Shown: in pieces, positions 7,529-15,903 of the stretch | Layout of the letters: each line of letters starts with the position of its first letter | How positions within the stretch are numbered: position 1 is the stretch's first letter | Notes under the pieces: model-generated | What the model was told of the DNA's origin: nothing | Database searches by the model: none | What the model saw: the letters and a program-made list of their open reading frames with translations, nothing else | Source of the DNA: Paractinoplanes bogorensis | GTDB taxonomy: Bacteria > Actinomycetota > Actinomycetes > Mycobacteriales > Micromonosporaceae | NCBI RefSeq assembly: GCF_018829635.1 | Contig: NZ_JAHKKG010000012.1 | Span: 124,001 to 188,000 of the forward strand | Direction of reading: 5' to 3' | Length of the DNA stretch: 64,000 bases | Position numbers and translations under genes: made by a program

Positions 7529-8131
7529 GTGACCGCCGATCATTACTTCAGCGCCGAGCCGGCCGCGCCCGACAAACGCGGCGAGATCGAGTTCAGCGTC
7601 GCGGGCCGGAACTACCGGCTGACCGTCGCCGCCGGTGTGTTCAGCGCGGGCCGGCTCGACCCCGGCACGGCCGTGCTGCTGCGCAAGGGCGACCTGCCCA
7701 CGGCCGGCGGCACCTTTCTCGACCTGGGCTGTGGCTACGGGCCGATCGCCTGCGTGCTGGCCGCCGAGGCGGCGGGCGCGACCGTCTACGCCGTCGACGT
7801 GAACTCGCGGGCCCGGGAGCTGACCGCGCTCAACGCGACGACGCTCGGGCTGGCCATGACCGTGGCCGCGCCCGACGAGGTGCCGTCCGATGTCACCTTC
7901 GACCAGATCTGGAGCAACCCGCCGACCCACGTCGGCAAGAGCGAGCTGCACGGCATCCTCGAGCGGTGGCTGCCCCGGCTCGCGCCGGACGGGGTGGCCT
8001 GGCTGGTGATCAACCGGCATCTCGGCGGTGACTCGCTGCACACCTGGCTCGTCGACGGCGGCTGGGAAGTGGAGCGGATGGCCAGCCAGAAGGGCTTCCG
8101 CGTGCTCAAGGTGAGCAGAAAAACCGACTGA
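7529..8131 (+). CDS. Class I SAM-dependent methyltransferase, RsmC/RlmG-like
   Basis: Probably an N2-guanine RNA methyltransferase. Motif I is TFLDLGCGYGPIA, with the acidic motif II VYAVDVNSRA. The catalytic motif IV reads IWSNPPTHVGK, close to the NPPIRAGK of RsmC-type enzymes. Only the catalytic half of E. coli RsmC (343 aa) is present (200 aa), as is usual in Actinobacteria. The start was set at GTG 7529 because homologues begin near ADHYFSA; ATG 7472 is an upstream in-frame alternative. The RNA target is not determined by the sequence. Confidence 0.88.
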   Translation: MTADHYFSAEPAAPDKRGEIEFSVAGRNYRLTVAAGVFSAGRLDPGTAVLLRKGDLPTAGGTFLDLGCGYGPIACVLAAEAAGATVYAVDVNSRARELTALNATTLGLAMTVAAPDEVPSDVTFDQIWSNPPTHVGKSELHGILERWLPRLAPDGVAWLVINRHLGGDSLHTWLVDGGWEVERMASQKGFRVLKVSRKTD

Positions 8132-8152
8132 CGTCCGAGGCCGCGGCCGGGG

Positions 8153-9811
8153 ATGATGACGGCCATGGGTTATGTAGACGTCGCCGGAGCCGGTTTTGTG
8201 CTGCCCGACGGGCGCCGGCTGTTCGCCGACGTCGCGTTCCGGGTCGGCGAGGGTGCCAAGGTCGCGCTGGTCGGGCCGAACGGCGCGGGCAAGACCACGC
8301 TGCTGCGCATGGTGGCGGGCGACCTGGCACTGCCCGAGGGCACGATCGCCCGGTCCGGTGGGCTCGGCGTGATGCGCCAGTTCATCGGCATGATCGGCGA
8401 CGACCGGACGCTCGAAGAACTGGCCCTGTCGCTGGTCAAGCACGATCTGGGGGCGGCCGGCGATCGACTGGCCAAGGCGGCCGCGGGACTGGACGAGACC
8501 GAGCGCAGCCAGTTGGCGTACGCGAACGCTCTGGCTCATTGGGGTGAGGCCGGCGGCTACGACGCCGAGGTGCTGTTCGACGTGGTGGCCGTGGCGATCC
8601 TCGGCAAGACGTGGGACGAGGTGCGCCACCGTCCGGTTCGGACCCTCTCCGGCGGGCAGCAGAAGCGGTTCGCGCTCGACCTGCTGCTGCGCGGCGACGA
8701 CGAGGTGCTGCTGCTCGACGAGCCCGACAACTTCCTCGACGTGCCCGGCAAACGCTGGCTCGAGACCCGGCTCCGCGAGTCGGCGAAATCCGTGCTCTAT
8801 GTGTCGCACGACCGGGAACTGCTGGCCCAGACGGCCGACCGGGTGGTGGCCGTCGAGGGCGGCACCGCCTGGACGCATCCGGGCGGGTTCGCGTCGTGGC
8901 ACGAGGCGCGGCTGCACCGGCACGACCGGATGGAGGAGAACCACCGGCGCTGGGAGGAGGAGCACCAGAAACTCAAGGATCTGGTGCTGTCGCTCAAGCA
9001 GAAGGCGACCTTCAACGACGGGATGGCGTCGCGCTACCAGGCCGCACAGACCCGGCTGCGCAAGTTCGAGGAGGCCGGCCCGCCGCCGCTGCCGCCCAAG
9101 GAGCAGTCCCTGCGGATGAATCTGCGCGGAGGCCGTACGGCGAAACGGGCCGTCATCTGCGAACAGCTCGAGATGGAAGACCTGACGTTCCCGTTCGACC
9201 TCGAGATCTGGTACGGCGACCGGGTGGCCGTGCTGGGCGCCAACGGCACCGGCAAGTCGCACTTCCTGCGGCTGCTGGCGGCCGGCGGCAGCGACCCCGA
9301 GGCCGAGAACAAGCCGGTCGACGGCGCCCCACTGGCCCACGTCGCGCACCACGGCGTGGCCCGGCTCGGCGCGCGGGTGCGGCCCGGCCACTTCTCGCAG
9401 ACACACGACCGGCCCGAACTGCTCGAACGGACCCTGGTCGAGATCCTGTGGCGCGGCGACGACCATCGGTCCGGAATGGACCGGGCCGGGGCGATGAAGT
9501 CGCTCAACCGCTACGAACTGGCGCAACAGGGCGACCAGCGCTTCGGCACCCTCTCGGGCGGCCAGCAGGCGCGGTTCCTGGTGCTGCTGCTCGAACTGTC
9601 CGGGGCCACCGTGCTGCTGCTCGACGAGCCGACCGACAACCTCGACCTGGCGTCGGCCGAGGCGCTCGAGGAGGGCCTTCGGCTATTTGAAGGCACTGTC
9701 ATCGCGGTCACACACGACCGCTGGTTCACCCGCTCCTTCGACCGGTTCGTGCTGTTCCAGGGCGATGGTGAGGTCGTGGAGACTCCGCAACCGGTCTGGG
9801 ACGTGCGCTGA
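8153..9811 (+). CDS. ABC-F family ATPase
   Basis: A soluble protein with two nucleotide-binding domains and no membrane segment, hence ABC-F: ribosome-associated translation factor or resistance type. NBD1 has Walker A GPNGAGKTT, signature LSGGQQKR and Walker B VLLLDEPDNFLD. NBD2 has GANGTGKSH, LSGGQQAR and VLLLDEPTDNLD. The inter-domain linker is helical and charged (about residues 255-320, HRRWEEEHQKLKDLVLSLKQ), as expected for the P-site tRNA interaction motif. Both NBDs look catalytically competent. Starts at 8153, 8156 or 8165 cannot be separated. Whether it confers antibiotic resistance or is a housekeeping EttA-like factor is unknown. Confidence 0.93.
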   Translation: MMTAMGYVDVAGAGFVLPDGRRLFADVAFRVGEGAKVALVGPNGAGKTTLLRMVAGDLALPEGTIARSGGLGVMRQFIGMIGDDRTLEELALSLVKHDLGAAGDRLAKAAAGLDETERSQLAYANALAHWGEAGGYDAEVLFDVVAVAILGKTWDEVRHRPVRTLSGGQQKRFALDLLLRGDDEVLLLDEPDNFLDVPGKRWLETRLRESAKSVLYVSHDRELLAQTADRVVAVEGGTAWTHPGGFASWHEARLHRHDRMEENHRRWEEEHQKLKDLVLSLKQKATFNDGMASRYQAAQTRLRKFEEAGPPPLPPKEQSLRMNLRGGRTAKRAVICEQLEMEDLTFPFDLEIWYGDRVAVLGANGTGKSHFLRLLAAGGSDPEAENKPVDGAPLAHVAHHGVARLGARVRPGHFSQTHDRPELLERTLVEILWRGDDHRSGMDRAGAMKSLNRYELAQQGDQRFGTLSGGQQARFLVLLLELSGATVLLLDEPTDNLDLASAEALEEGLRLFEGTVIAVTHDRWFTRSFDRFVLFQGDGEVVETPQPVWDVR

Positions 9812-9834
9812 GTTTCTGCTAGTTTCCAGGAGAA

Positions 9835-9924
9835 CCCACGGGAGTCCGGTGCACCGGGCTGAGAGGGGGGCTGACGCGGCCCCCGACCGTCGAACCTGAT
9901 CCGGATCATGCCGGCGCAGGGAGG
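9835..9924 (+). promoter_or_regulatory. TPP (thi box) riboswitch
   Basis: The conserved THI-box elements are present in order: CACGGGAGTCCGGTGCACCGG, CTGAGAGG, a variable helix GGGGGCTGACGCGGCCCCC, then ACCGTCGAACCTGATCCGG and CATGCCGGCGCAGGGAGG. The final GGGAGGAG doubles as the thiE ribosome site. This overlap supports translational control, with TPP binding sequestering the ribosome site. It is the leader of the seven-gene thiamine operon downstream. Confidence 0.96.
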
Positions 9925-9932
9925 AGACTTCG

Positions 9933-10511
9933 TTGTCGCTGCCGCGTTTTCATGTGGTCACCGATTCGCTCGACGTGATTCGGGGCGTGCTCGGGCACGG
10001 GCCGGTTGCGATTCAAGTGCGAGTCAAAACCGACGACCGTTCCGCGTACGCGTTGACCTGCGCAGCGGTCGAGCTGTGCCGGGCGGCCGACGCACTCTGC
10101 CTGGTCGACGACCGGGTCGGGGTGGCGCTGGCGGCCGGCGCGGACGGGGTGCACGTGGGCGCCGACGATCTGCCGGTGGCCGCCGTGCGTCGTGTGGTGG
10201 GGCCGTCGATGATCGTCGGCGCTACCTGCCGAGACCCGGGTGCCGCGCTGGCCGCGGTGGGCGACGGCGCAACCTATCTCGGGGTCGGGCCGGCGTTTGC
10301 GACCAGCAGTAAATCGGGGCTGCCGCCGCCGATCGGGCCGCTGGGGGTCGCGGCGGTCGCGCGGGCCGTGCCGGGGACGCCGGTGATCGCCATCGCGGGG
10401 ATCACGGCTGATCGGGTGGCGTCGCTCGACTGCTACGGGGTGGCCGTGATCTCGGCCGTCGTCGCCGATCCGGCCGCGGCGACGATCGCCTTCCTCAAGG
10501 AGCTGGGATGA
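9933..10511 (+). CDS. thiE: Thiamine-phosphate synthase
   Basis: Couples HMP-pyrophosphate with thiazole phosphate to give thiamine phosphate. The TTG start at 9933 follows the riboswitch GGAGGAG by a normal spacing. Key features of the TIM barrel are present: the Arg-x-Lys pair in IQVRVKT, VDDRVGVALAAGADGVHVGA with the acidic metal site, GVGPAFATSSKSG with the phosphate-contact Lys, and AIAGIT. The product is 192 residues. A second, more diverged ThiE-like gene lies in the same operon (12485-13045), so this one is the more likely true ThiE. It overlaps thiO by 4 nt. Confidence 0.92.
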   Translation: MSLPRFHVVTDSLDVIRGVLGHGPVAIQVRVKTDDRSAYALTCAAVELCRAADALCLVDDRVGVALAAGADGVHVGADDLPVAAVRRVVGPSMIVGATCRDPGAALAAVGDGATYLGVGPAFATSSKSGLPPPIGPLGVAAVARAVPGTPVIAIAGITADRVASLDCYGVAVISAVVADPAAATIAFLKELG

Positions 10512-11509
10512 GCGACGTCGCGGTGGTCGGCGGCGGGATCGTCGGGCTGTCGATCGCTTGGCGACTCGTGCAGCGAGGCGTGGATGTGCACGTATTCGAC
10601 GACGGTGACGTGGGGGCCTGGCACGTTGCGGCGGGCATGCTGGCGCCGGGCGGCGAGTCGGAGCACGAGGATCCGGCGCTGATCCGGCTGATGGAGCGGT
10701 CGGCCGATCTGTGGCCGGGTTTCGCCGAGGGACTGGGCGTCGAAGTCGGTTATGACGACGCGGGGACGTTGAGTTTGGCGGTGACGGCCGACGACCTGGC
10801 CGAGCGGTCGCGACTCTGGACCCGGCAGGCGCTGCCTTTGCTGCGACCGACCGAGTTGCGCGAGCTTGAGCCGGCGCTATCGGCTCGGGTGCGGGCTGGA
10901 GTTTTTGCCTCGCAGGAGGTTCAGGTCGATCCGCGCAAGGTGGTGAATGCACTTCGGGCCCGGCTCGTCGACCGGATCGTCACCAAACGGGTGGATTCAC
11001 TGTCCGAGATGGACTCGCGGGTCGTGGTGGTGGCGGCCGGTTGCGGCACAGCGGCTCTCACCGGGCTGCCGGTCCGGCCGGTCAAGGGGCAGGTGTTGCG
11101 GTTGCGTGGCGAACCCGGCCTGCTGCGCCACGTGCTGGACGCGGCGGTTGACGGGCGGCCGATCTACGTCGTGCCGCGCGCGGATGGCGAGGTGGTGGTC
11201 GGCGCGACCCAGGAGGAACTGACCGACCGGAAGATCACGGCGGGAGGCGTGCATGAACTATTGCGTGCCGCCCTCGACCTGGTGCCCGCGCTCGCTGAGT
11301 TCGAGCTGATCGAGACGACGGTGGGTCACCGCCCTGGGACGCCGGACAACGCACCACTGCTCGGCTGGCTCGACGATCACGTGGTGGTGGCCGCCGGGCA
11401 TTTCCGCAACGGCATCCTGCTCGCCCCGATCACGGCCGACCTGATCGCGGATCTCGTGCTGGGTTCCTCGTCGCCTTTGCTGGCCGACTTCTCGCCGCGG
11501 AGGTTCTGA
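10508..11509 (+). CDS. thiO: Glycine oxidase ThiO
   Basis: FAD-dependent deaminating oxidase that makes the glyoxyl imine used for the thiazole ring in aerobes. The N-terminal dinucleotide fold is VAVVGGGIVGLSIAWRL with the acidic end of the second strand in VHVFDDG. The C-terminal substrate domain has RPVKGQVLRLRG, YVVPRADGEVVVGATQEE and GHRPGTPDNAPLLG, then HFRNGILLAP. The length of 333 residues is not far from the ~370 of B. subtilis ThiO. ATGA overlaps join it to thiE and thiS. Confidence 0.93.
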   Translation: MSDVAVVGGGIVGLSIAWRLVQRGVDVHVFDDGDVGAWHVAAGMLAPGGESEHEDPALIRLMERSADLWPGFAEGLGVEVGYDDAGTLSLAVTADDLAERSRLWTRQALPLLRPTELRELEPALSARVRAGVFASQEVQVDPRKVVNALRARLVDRIVTKRVDSLSEMDSRVVVVAAGCGTAALTGLPVRPVKGQVLRLRGEPGLLRHVLDAAVDGRPIYVVPRADGEVVVGATQEELTDRKITAGGVHELLRAALDLVPALAEFELIETTVGHRPGTPDNAPLLGWLDDHVVVAAGHFRNGILLAPITADLIADLVLGSSSPLLADFSPRRF

Positions 11510-11706
11510 TGCGGCTCACGGTCAACGGTCAACGTGTCGATACCGGCGTCCGGTCGGTGCAGGCGCTCGTGGAATCGATCACCGAGGCCCAGCGTGGGGT
11601 AGCGGTCGCGGTGAACGGCGAAGTAGTGCCGCGCTCGACCTGGCCGGTGACGTCGCTGGCCGACGGCGATGTCGTCGAAGTGCTGACCGCGGCCCAGGGC
11701 GGATGA
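11509..11706 (+). CDS. thiS: Sulfur carrier protein ThiS
   Basis: Ubiquitin-like carrier whose C-terminal Gly-Gly is thiocarboxylated to donate sulfur for thiazole formation. The 65-residue product (MRLTVNGQRVDTG onward) has the beta-grasp pattern and ends DVVEVLTAAQGG. Its start shares a base with the thiO stop, and its stop overlaps the first possible thiG start, so translation is tightly coupled. No thiF is present in the operon; activation must come from another E1-like enzyme. Confidence 0.95.
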   Translation: MRLTVNGQRVDTGVRSVQALVESITEAQRGVAVAVNGEVVPRSTWPVTSLADGDVVEVLTAAQGG

Positions 11707-11708
11707 CC

Positions 11709-12488
11709 ATGTCTCTTTCCGAATCGCGGCTCGACCTCGGCACCACGTTTCTTTCGGCATCGCGGCTCATCCTCGGCACCGGCGGCGCGAACAGCCTGGC
11801 CGCGCTGGAACGGGCCATCGTCGCCTCGGAGACCGAACTGGTCACGGTGGCCCTGCGCCGGGTCGACGCGGCCGGGCCGGGACTGCTGCCGATGCTCGAT
11901 CGGCTCGGCGTGCGGGTGCTGCCGAACACGGCCGGCTGCTACACGGCGGGCGACGCGGTGAAAACGGCCCGCCTGGCCCGGGACGCGTTCGAGACCGACC
12001 TGATCAAGCTCGAGGTGATCGGCGACGAGCGGACCCTGCTGCCGGACGGCGTCGAGCTGCTGCGGGCGGCCGAGACACTGGTGGCGGACGGGTTCACGGT
12101 CCTGCCGTACACGAGCGACGACCCGATCCTGGCCCGCCGGCTGGCCGACGTCGGCTGCGCGGCGGTGATGCCGGCCGGTTCGCCGATCGGATCCGGGCTG
12201 GGCATCTCGAACCCGCACCACATCCGGCTGATCCGGCAGAGCGTGGACGTGCCGGTGGTGCTCGACGCGGGAATCGGGACGGCTTCCGACGCGGCGCTGG
12301 CGATGGAGCTGGGCTGCGACGCGGTGCTGGTGGCGAGCGCGGTCACCCGGGCCGACGACCCCACGGCGATGGCCGTGGCGATGAAGCACGCGGTGGTGGC
12401 GGGACGGCTGGCCTTTTCGGCGGGGCGGATTCCGCGGCGGTTCCATGCGCTGGCGTCCACTTCGGATGCCGGGCGGGCGCAGTGGTGA
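11709..12488 (+). CDS. thiG: Thiazole synthase
   Basis: TIM-barrel enzyme that condenses 1-deoxyxylulose 5-phosphate, glyoxyl imine and ThiS-thiocarboxylate. The Schiff-base Lys lies in DLIKLEVIGDERTLLPD. Other family segments are RLILGTGG, PNTAGCYTAGDAVKTARLAR, VMPAGSPIGSGLGISNPHHI and LDAGIGTASDAALAMELGCD. ATG 11709 with GGGCGG upstream is preferred; ATG 11703 overlaps the thiS stop. The product is 259 residues. Confidence 0.96.
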   Translation: MSLSESRLDLGTTFLSASRLILGTGGANSLAALERAIVASETELVTVALRRVDAAGPGLLPMLDRLGVRVLPNTAGCYTAGDAVKTARLARDAFETDLIKLEVIGDERTLLPDGVELLRAAETLVADGFTVLPYTSDDPILARRLADVGCAAVMPAGSPIGSGLGISNPHHIRLIRQSVDVPVVLDAGIGTASDAALAMELGCDAVLVASAVTRADDPTAMAVAMKHAVVAGRLAFSAGRIPRRFHALASTSDAGRAQW

Positions 12489-13045
12489 CGCCGAGTGGGC
12501 TGGTCGTGCTGACCGATCGGCGGCTGGCTCGGGGGCCGCTGGTCTCGGTGGTGCGGGCGGCGGTCCGGGGCGGCGCGTCCTGGGTCATTTTGCGCGAGCG
12601 CGATCTTCCGTACGGGGAAAGGGTTGCGCTCTTTTCTGAAGTTCGCGAGGTGGTGCCGCCCGGCCGGTTGATCGTCGCGGGGCCGGATCCGTTGGGTGGG
12701 GACGCGGTGCATCTGGCCGAGGCCGATCCGGTTCCGGAAGTGGATGTCGGGCTGATCGGTCGCTCCGCGCACCATCGTTTGCCGGCTAACGGTCCGTCTA
12801 CTGAGGATTATGTGACGTTATCGCCGATTTATTCGACGGTGACCAAGCCGGGGTACGGGCCGGCGTTGGGTCCGGAGCGGGCGGCGGTGCTGGCCGGGGA
12901 TGTGCCGTGGCTCGCCCTGGGCGGGATCGACTCGGGGGAGCGGGCCGCCGAGTGCGCCGCGGCGGGGGCGTCCGGGATCGCGGTCATGGGCGCGATCATG
13001 CGGGCTCGCGATCCGGAGGCGATGGCGGCGGAGCTGACGTCGTGA
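12485..13045 (+). CDS. ThiE/TenI-like TIM-barrel protein
   Basis: A second thiamine-phosphate-synthase-like protein in the operon. Recognisable segments are SWVILRERDLP, GRSAHH, YVTLSPIYSTVTKPGYGP and LALGGIDSGERAAECAAAGASGIAVMGAIMRA. The segment that in true ThiE reads NDR..DVAL..ADGVH is weak here (AGPDPLGGDAVHL). That suggests either a TenI-type thiazole tautomerase or a diverged synthase. TenI aromatises the ThiG product in B. subtilis, and the position directly after thiG fits that role. The GTG start at 12485 (or 12482) overlaps thiG; the end overlaps thiD. Confidence 0.82.
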   Translation: MTPSGLVVLTDRRLARGPLVSVVRAAVRGGASWVILRERDLPYGERVALFSEVREVVPPGRLIVAGPDPLGGDAVHLAEADPVPEVDVGLIGRSAHHRLPANGPSTEDYVTLSPIYSTVTKPGYGPALGPERAAVLAGDVPWLALGGIDSGERAAECAAAGASGIAVMGAIMRARDPEAMAAELTS

Positions 13046-13788
13046 CGCCGGTGGTGGTGCTGACCATTGCCGGGTCGGACTCCGGGGGCGGCGCCGGCAT
13101 CCAGGCTGATCTGAAGACGTTCGCGGCGCTGGGGGCGTACGGGAGCTCGGTTGTCACCGCCGTGACCGCGCAGAACACCCTCGGCGTCCGCAAGATCCAT
13201 CCGATACCGGTCGATGTGGTGGCGGCTCAGCTCGATGCTGTGCTGTCCGACTTCGCCGTGGCGGCGGTCAAAGTAGGCATGATCGGGGACCCGGCGGTGG
13301 GGGAGCTGATCGCCGGCTATGCCGATCGGCTGCCCAACCTGGTGGTCGATCCGGTGCTCGTGGCCACCTCGGGGGCGCGGCTGGCCGAGACCGCGGCGGT
13401 GGCGCCTCTGCTCGGGCTGCCGTGTGTGCTGACCCCGAACCAGGCCGAAGCTGCGGCCCTGGTCGGGAGCGGGACCCCGGCCGACATGGCTGAGCAACTC
13501 GCAGCCGGCGGGGCCCGCGCGGTCGTGGTCACCGGCAGCGAGACCGCGGTCGACGTGCTGCGCTACGACGGCGTGACCGAATCGCTGCGCGGGGAACCGG
13601 TCGCCACGCTAAACAACCACGGGTCGGGGTGCAGCTTCTCGTCGGCGATCGCGGTTCGGCTGGCGCTGGGCGATCACGTGCCGGTGGCCGTGCGCCACGC
13701 CAAACGCTATGTCACCTCGGCGCTCCTCGGCGGGCGCGACTGGCGGCTGGGCTCGGGGCCGGGGCCGCTCGACCACTTCCGGTTCTAA
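13042..13788 (+). CDS. thiD: Hydroxymethylpyrimidine/phosphomethylpyrimidine kinase
   Basis: Ribokinase-fold enzyme that phosphorylates HMP and HMP-P to HMP-PP. N-terminal substrate motif TIAGSDSGGGAGIQADLKTF and the glycine-rich anion-hole region NNHGSGCSFSSAIA are present. PNQAEAAALVG and VVTGSETAVDVLRYDG are typical. GTG 13042 overlaps the preceding stop by 4 nt and places the start directly before the first beta strand; the frame is open further upstream but inside the previous gene. The product is 248 residues. Confidence 0.95.
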   Translation: MTPVVVLTIAGSDSGGGAGIQADLKTFAALGAYGSSVVTAVTAQNTLGVRKIHPIPVDVVAAQLDAVLSDFAVAAVKVGMIGDPAVGELIAGYADRLPNLVVDPVLVATSGARLAETAAVAPLLGLPCVLTPNQAEAAALVGSGTPADMAEQLAAGGARAVVVTGSETAVDVLRYDGVTESLRGEPVATLNNHGSGCSFSSAIAVRLALGDHVPVAVRHAKRYVTSALLGGRDWRLGSGPGPLDHFRF

Positions 13789-13844
13789 AAAGGGCGCGCC
13801 CGACAACGGGATCAGTGTGCCCTCCACAGGGGAGGAAAAGGATT

Positions 13845-15296
13845 ATGAGGCGCAAAGTGTACGTCGAGGGGCCGCGCGAAGGCATCCGTGTGCCCTTCCA
13901 GGAGGTCGAGCTGAGCGACGGGAACGAGCCCGTACGGCTCTACGACACCTCCGGACCCGGCGGCTCGCCCCTGCCGGCCCTCCGCGCGCCGTGGGCGACC
14001 GGCCGCACTCAGCTCGCGTCGGCGCGGGCGGGTGTGGTGACGTCCGAGATGGAGTTCGTGGCGATCCGCGAGAACGTGCCGGCCGAGCTGGTCCGGGCCG
14101 AGATCGCGGCCGGACGGGCCGTGCTGCCGGCCAACCGGAACCACCCGGAGTCGGAGCCGATGGTGATCGGGTCGCGGTTCCTGGTGAAGGTCAACGCCAA
14201 CATCGGCACCTCGGCCGTGACGTCGTCGGTCGACGCGGAGGTCGACAAGCTGACCTGGGCCACCCGGTGGGGCGCGGACACGGTGATGGACCTGTCGACC
14301 GGGCCGCACATCCACGAGACCCGCGAGGCGATCATCCGCAACTCGCCGGTGCCGATCGGGACCGTGCCGATCTATCAGGCGCTCGAGAAGGTCAAGGGCG
14401 ATCCGGTAAAGCTGACCTGGCCGTTGTTCCGCGACACGATCGTCGAACAGGCTGAACAGGGCGTGGACTACATGACCGTCCACGCCGGAGTGTTGCGGGC
14501 CTATACGCCGCTGACCACGTCACGGGTGACCGGCATCGTGTCGCGCGGCGGTTCGATCATGGCGGCCTGGTGTCAGGCCCATCAGCAGGAGAATTTCCTG
14601 TACGAGAACTTCGACGAGATGTGCGCGCTGTTCGCCGGGTACGACATCACGTTCTCGCTCGGCGACGGCTTGCGGCCGGGTTCGATCGCCGACGCCAACG
14701 ACGAGGCCCAGTTCGCCGAGCTGCGCACGCTGGGCGAGCTGACCCACCGGGCCTGGGCGTACGACGTGCAGGTGATGGTCGAGGGGCCGGGCCACGTGCC
14801 GATGCACAAGATCAAGGAGAACGTGGATCTCCAGGTCGAGCTGTGCGGCGGGGCACCGTTCTACACGCTCGGGCCGCTGACGACCGACATCGCTCCCGCG
14901 TACGACCACATCACGTCCGCGATCGGCGCCGCGATGATCGGCATGTTCGGCACGGCGATGCTCTGTTACGTCACGCCCAAGGAACACCTCGGGCTGCCCG
15001 ACCGCGACGACGTGAAGGCCGGGATGATCGCCTACAAGATCGCGGCGCACGCGGCCGACCTGGCCAAGGGGCATCCGGGTGCGCAGGCGTGGGACGACGC
15101 TCTCTCGAAGGCCCGGTTCGAGTTCCGCTGGGAGGACCAGTTCGAGCTGGCTCTCGACCCGGAGACCGCGCGCTCCTTCCACGACGAGACGCTGCCGGCG
15201 GAGGCGGCCAAGACCGCGCATTTCTGCTCGATGTGCGGGCCGAAGTTCTGCTCGATGAAGATCAGTCACGAGATCCGGGCTCAAGCCCCTTTGTAG
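13845..15296 (+). CDS. thiC: Phosphomethylpyrimidine synthase ThiC, compact form
   Basis: Radical-SAM enzyme that rearranges aminoimidazole ribotide to HMP-P. The atypical C-terminal cluster motif is CSMCGPKFC. Core motifs VNANIGTSAV, TLGPLTTDIAPAYDHITSAI and MVEGPGHVPMHKI are intact. The product is 483 residues against 550-630 in many bacteria. The reduction lies in the N-terminal region: after LYDTSGPGG the chain passes almost directly to TQLASARAGVVTSEMEFVAI. ATG 13845 with GGGAGGAAAAG upstream is clear. It is last in the thi operon, 56 nt after thiD, with no separate riboswitch. Confidence 0.96.
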   Translation: MRRKVYVEGPREGIRVPFQEVELSDGNEPVRLYDTSGPGGSPLPALRAPWATGRTQLASARAGVVTSEMEFVAIRENVPAELVRAEIAAGRAVLPANRNHPESEPMVIGSRFLVKVNANIGTSAVTSSVDAEVDKLTWATRWGADTVMDLSTGPHIHETREAIIRNSPVPIGTVPIYQALEKVKGDPVKLTWPLFRDTIVEQAEQGVDYMTVHAGVLRAYTPLTTSRVTGIVSRGGSIMAAWCQAHQQENFLYENFDEMCALFAGYDITFSLGDGLRPGSIADANDEAQFAELRTLGELTHRAWAYDVQVMVEGPGHVPMHKIKENVDLQVELCGGAPFYTLGPLTTDIAPAYDHITSAIGAAMIGMFGTAMLCYVTPKEHLGLPDRDDVKAGMIAYKIAAHAADLAKGHPGAQAWDDALSKARFEFRWEDQFELALDPETARSFHDETLPAEAAKTAHFCSMCGPKFCSMKISHEIRAQAPL

Positions 15297-15356
15297 GCCG
15301 GGTGGGCCGGGCGGCCGGGTGGGCCGGGCGGCCGGGTGGGCCGGGCGGCCGGGCAG
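15296..15356 (+). repeat. GC-rich 17-nt tandem repeat after thiC
   Basis: The 17-mer GGCCGGGTGGGCCGGGC occurs three times in perfect tandem, followed by a partial copy, directly after the thiC stop. The region 15345-15375 continues as complementary G/C blocks and can fold. It lies between convergent genes and may act as a bidirectional transcription barrier; no T-tract is present. Confidence 0.8.
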
Positions 15357-15375
15357 TCGGCCGCCCGGCTGCCGG

Positions 15376-15795
15376 TCAGAGCTTGTAGAACGTCACGTAG
15401 TGGTCGGGGGTGAACCAGGTCTCCCGGGTCGAGCGGTTCACTACGATCCGGTACGCGTCACGGGCGGCCCCGCGGCTGCGGGAGTAGACGTCGTACTCGC
15501 TATAGGTCGTGTTCAGCGGGAGCTGCCGCTCGCGGTTCTGGAACGTGCCGCCGGTGTAGTTGTACTGGCCGTACGGCCACGAGTACCAGCCGGAGCTGGT
15601 CGGCCAGCCCAGCGAGCTCCAGCCGGTCCGCGCCGTGCGGGCGGCCGAGCAGCGCGAGACGGTGCAGGTCGAGTAGACCGCGGCCTGGGCCGCGTCGGTG
15701 GCCGTGGGTGCGACCACGGCCGGGGCGATCAGGGCGGTGCCCGCGAGGGCGAAGACGAGGGCGAAGCCGGCCAGGAACCGGCGGACGACCTTCAT
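15376..15795 (-). CDS. Secreted guanyl-specific ribonuclease (barnase/RNase Sa family)
   Basis: Extracellular endoribonuclease that cleaves RNA after guanosine. Residues 1-39 form a signal peptide (KVVRRFLAGFALVFALAG, cleavage near AAQA). The mature domain has the RNase Sa landmarks: FQNRE (guanine-binding Glu89), YSEYDVY (general base Glu100), Arg112/Arg116, and DHYVTF (general acid His132). The N-terminal part of the mature chain is Ser/Trp/Tyr-rich with two cysteines (Cys44, Cys49) and is longer than in RNase Sa. No barstar-type inhibitor gene is adjacent. It converges on thiC. Confidence 0.88.
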   Translation of the reverse strand: MKVVRRFLAGFALVFALAGTALIAPAVVAPTATDAAQAAVYSTCTVSRCSAARTARTGWSSLGWPTSSGWYSWPYGQYNYTGGTFQNRERQLPLNTTYSEYDVYSRSRGAARDAYRIVVNRSTRETWFTPDHYVTFYKL

Positions 15796-15903
15796 GATGG
15801 GACTCCGATGCCGTCGGGGTCAGGGGGCGACCCTTATCGTCGGTCGCCGGCCCGCCTCCGCGGTACCTCCTCGATGAGTCATTCCATCGATGTTCGTCTT
15901 TGC

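Noticed and set aside
7442..9526. 694-codon open frame on the minus strand opposite the methyltransferase and ABC-F genes
   Set aside because: It is antisense to two well-supported genes, has Arg/His/Gly-rich composition with no family motif, and arises from high third-position GC.
13789..13844. Second riboswitch in front of thiC
   Set aside because: The 56-nt gap is too short and lacks THI-box elements.
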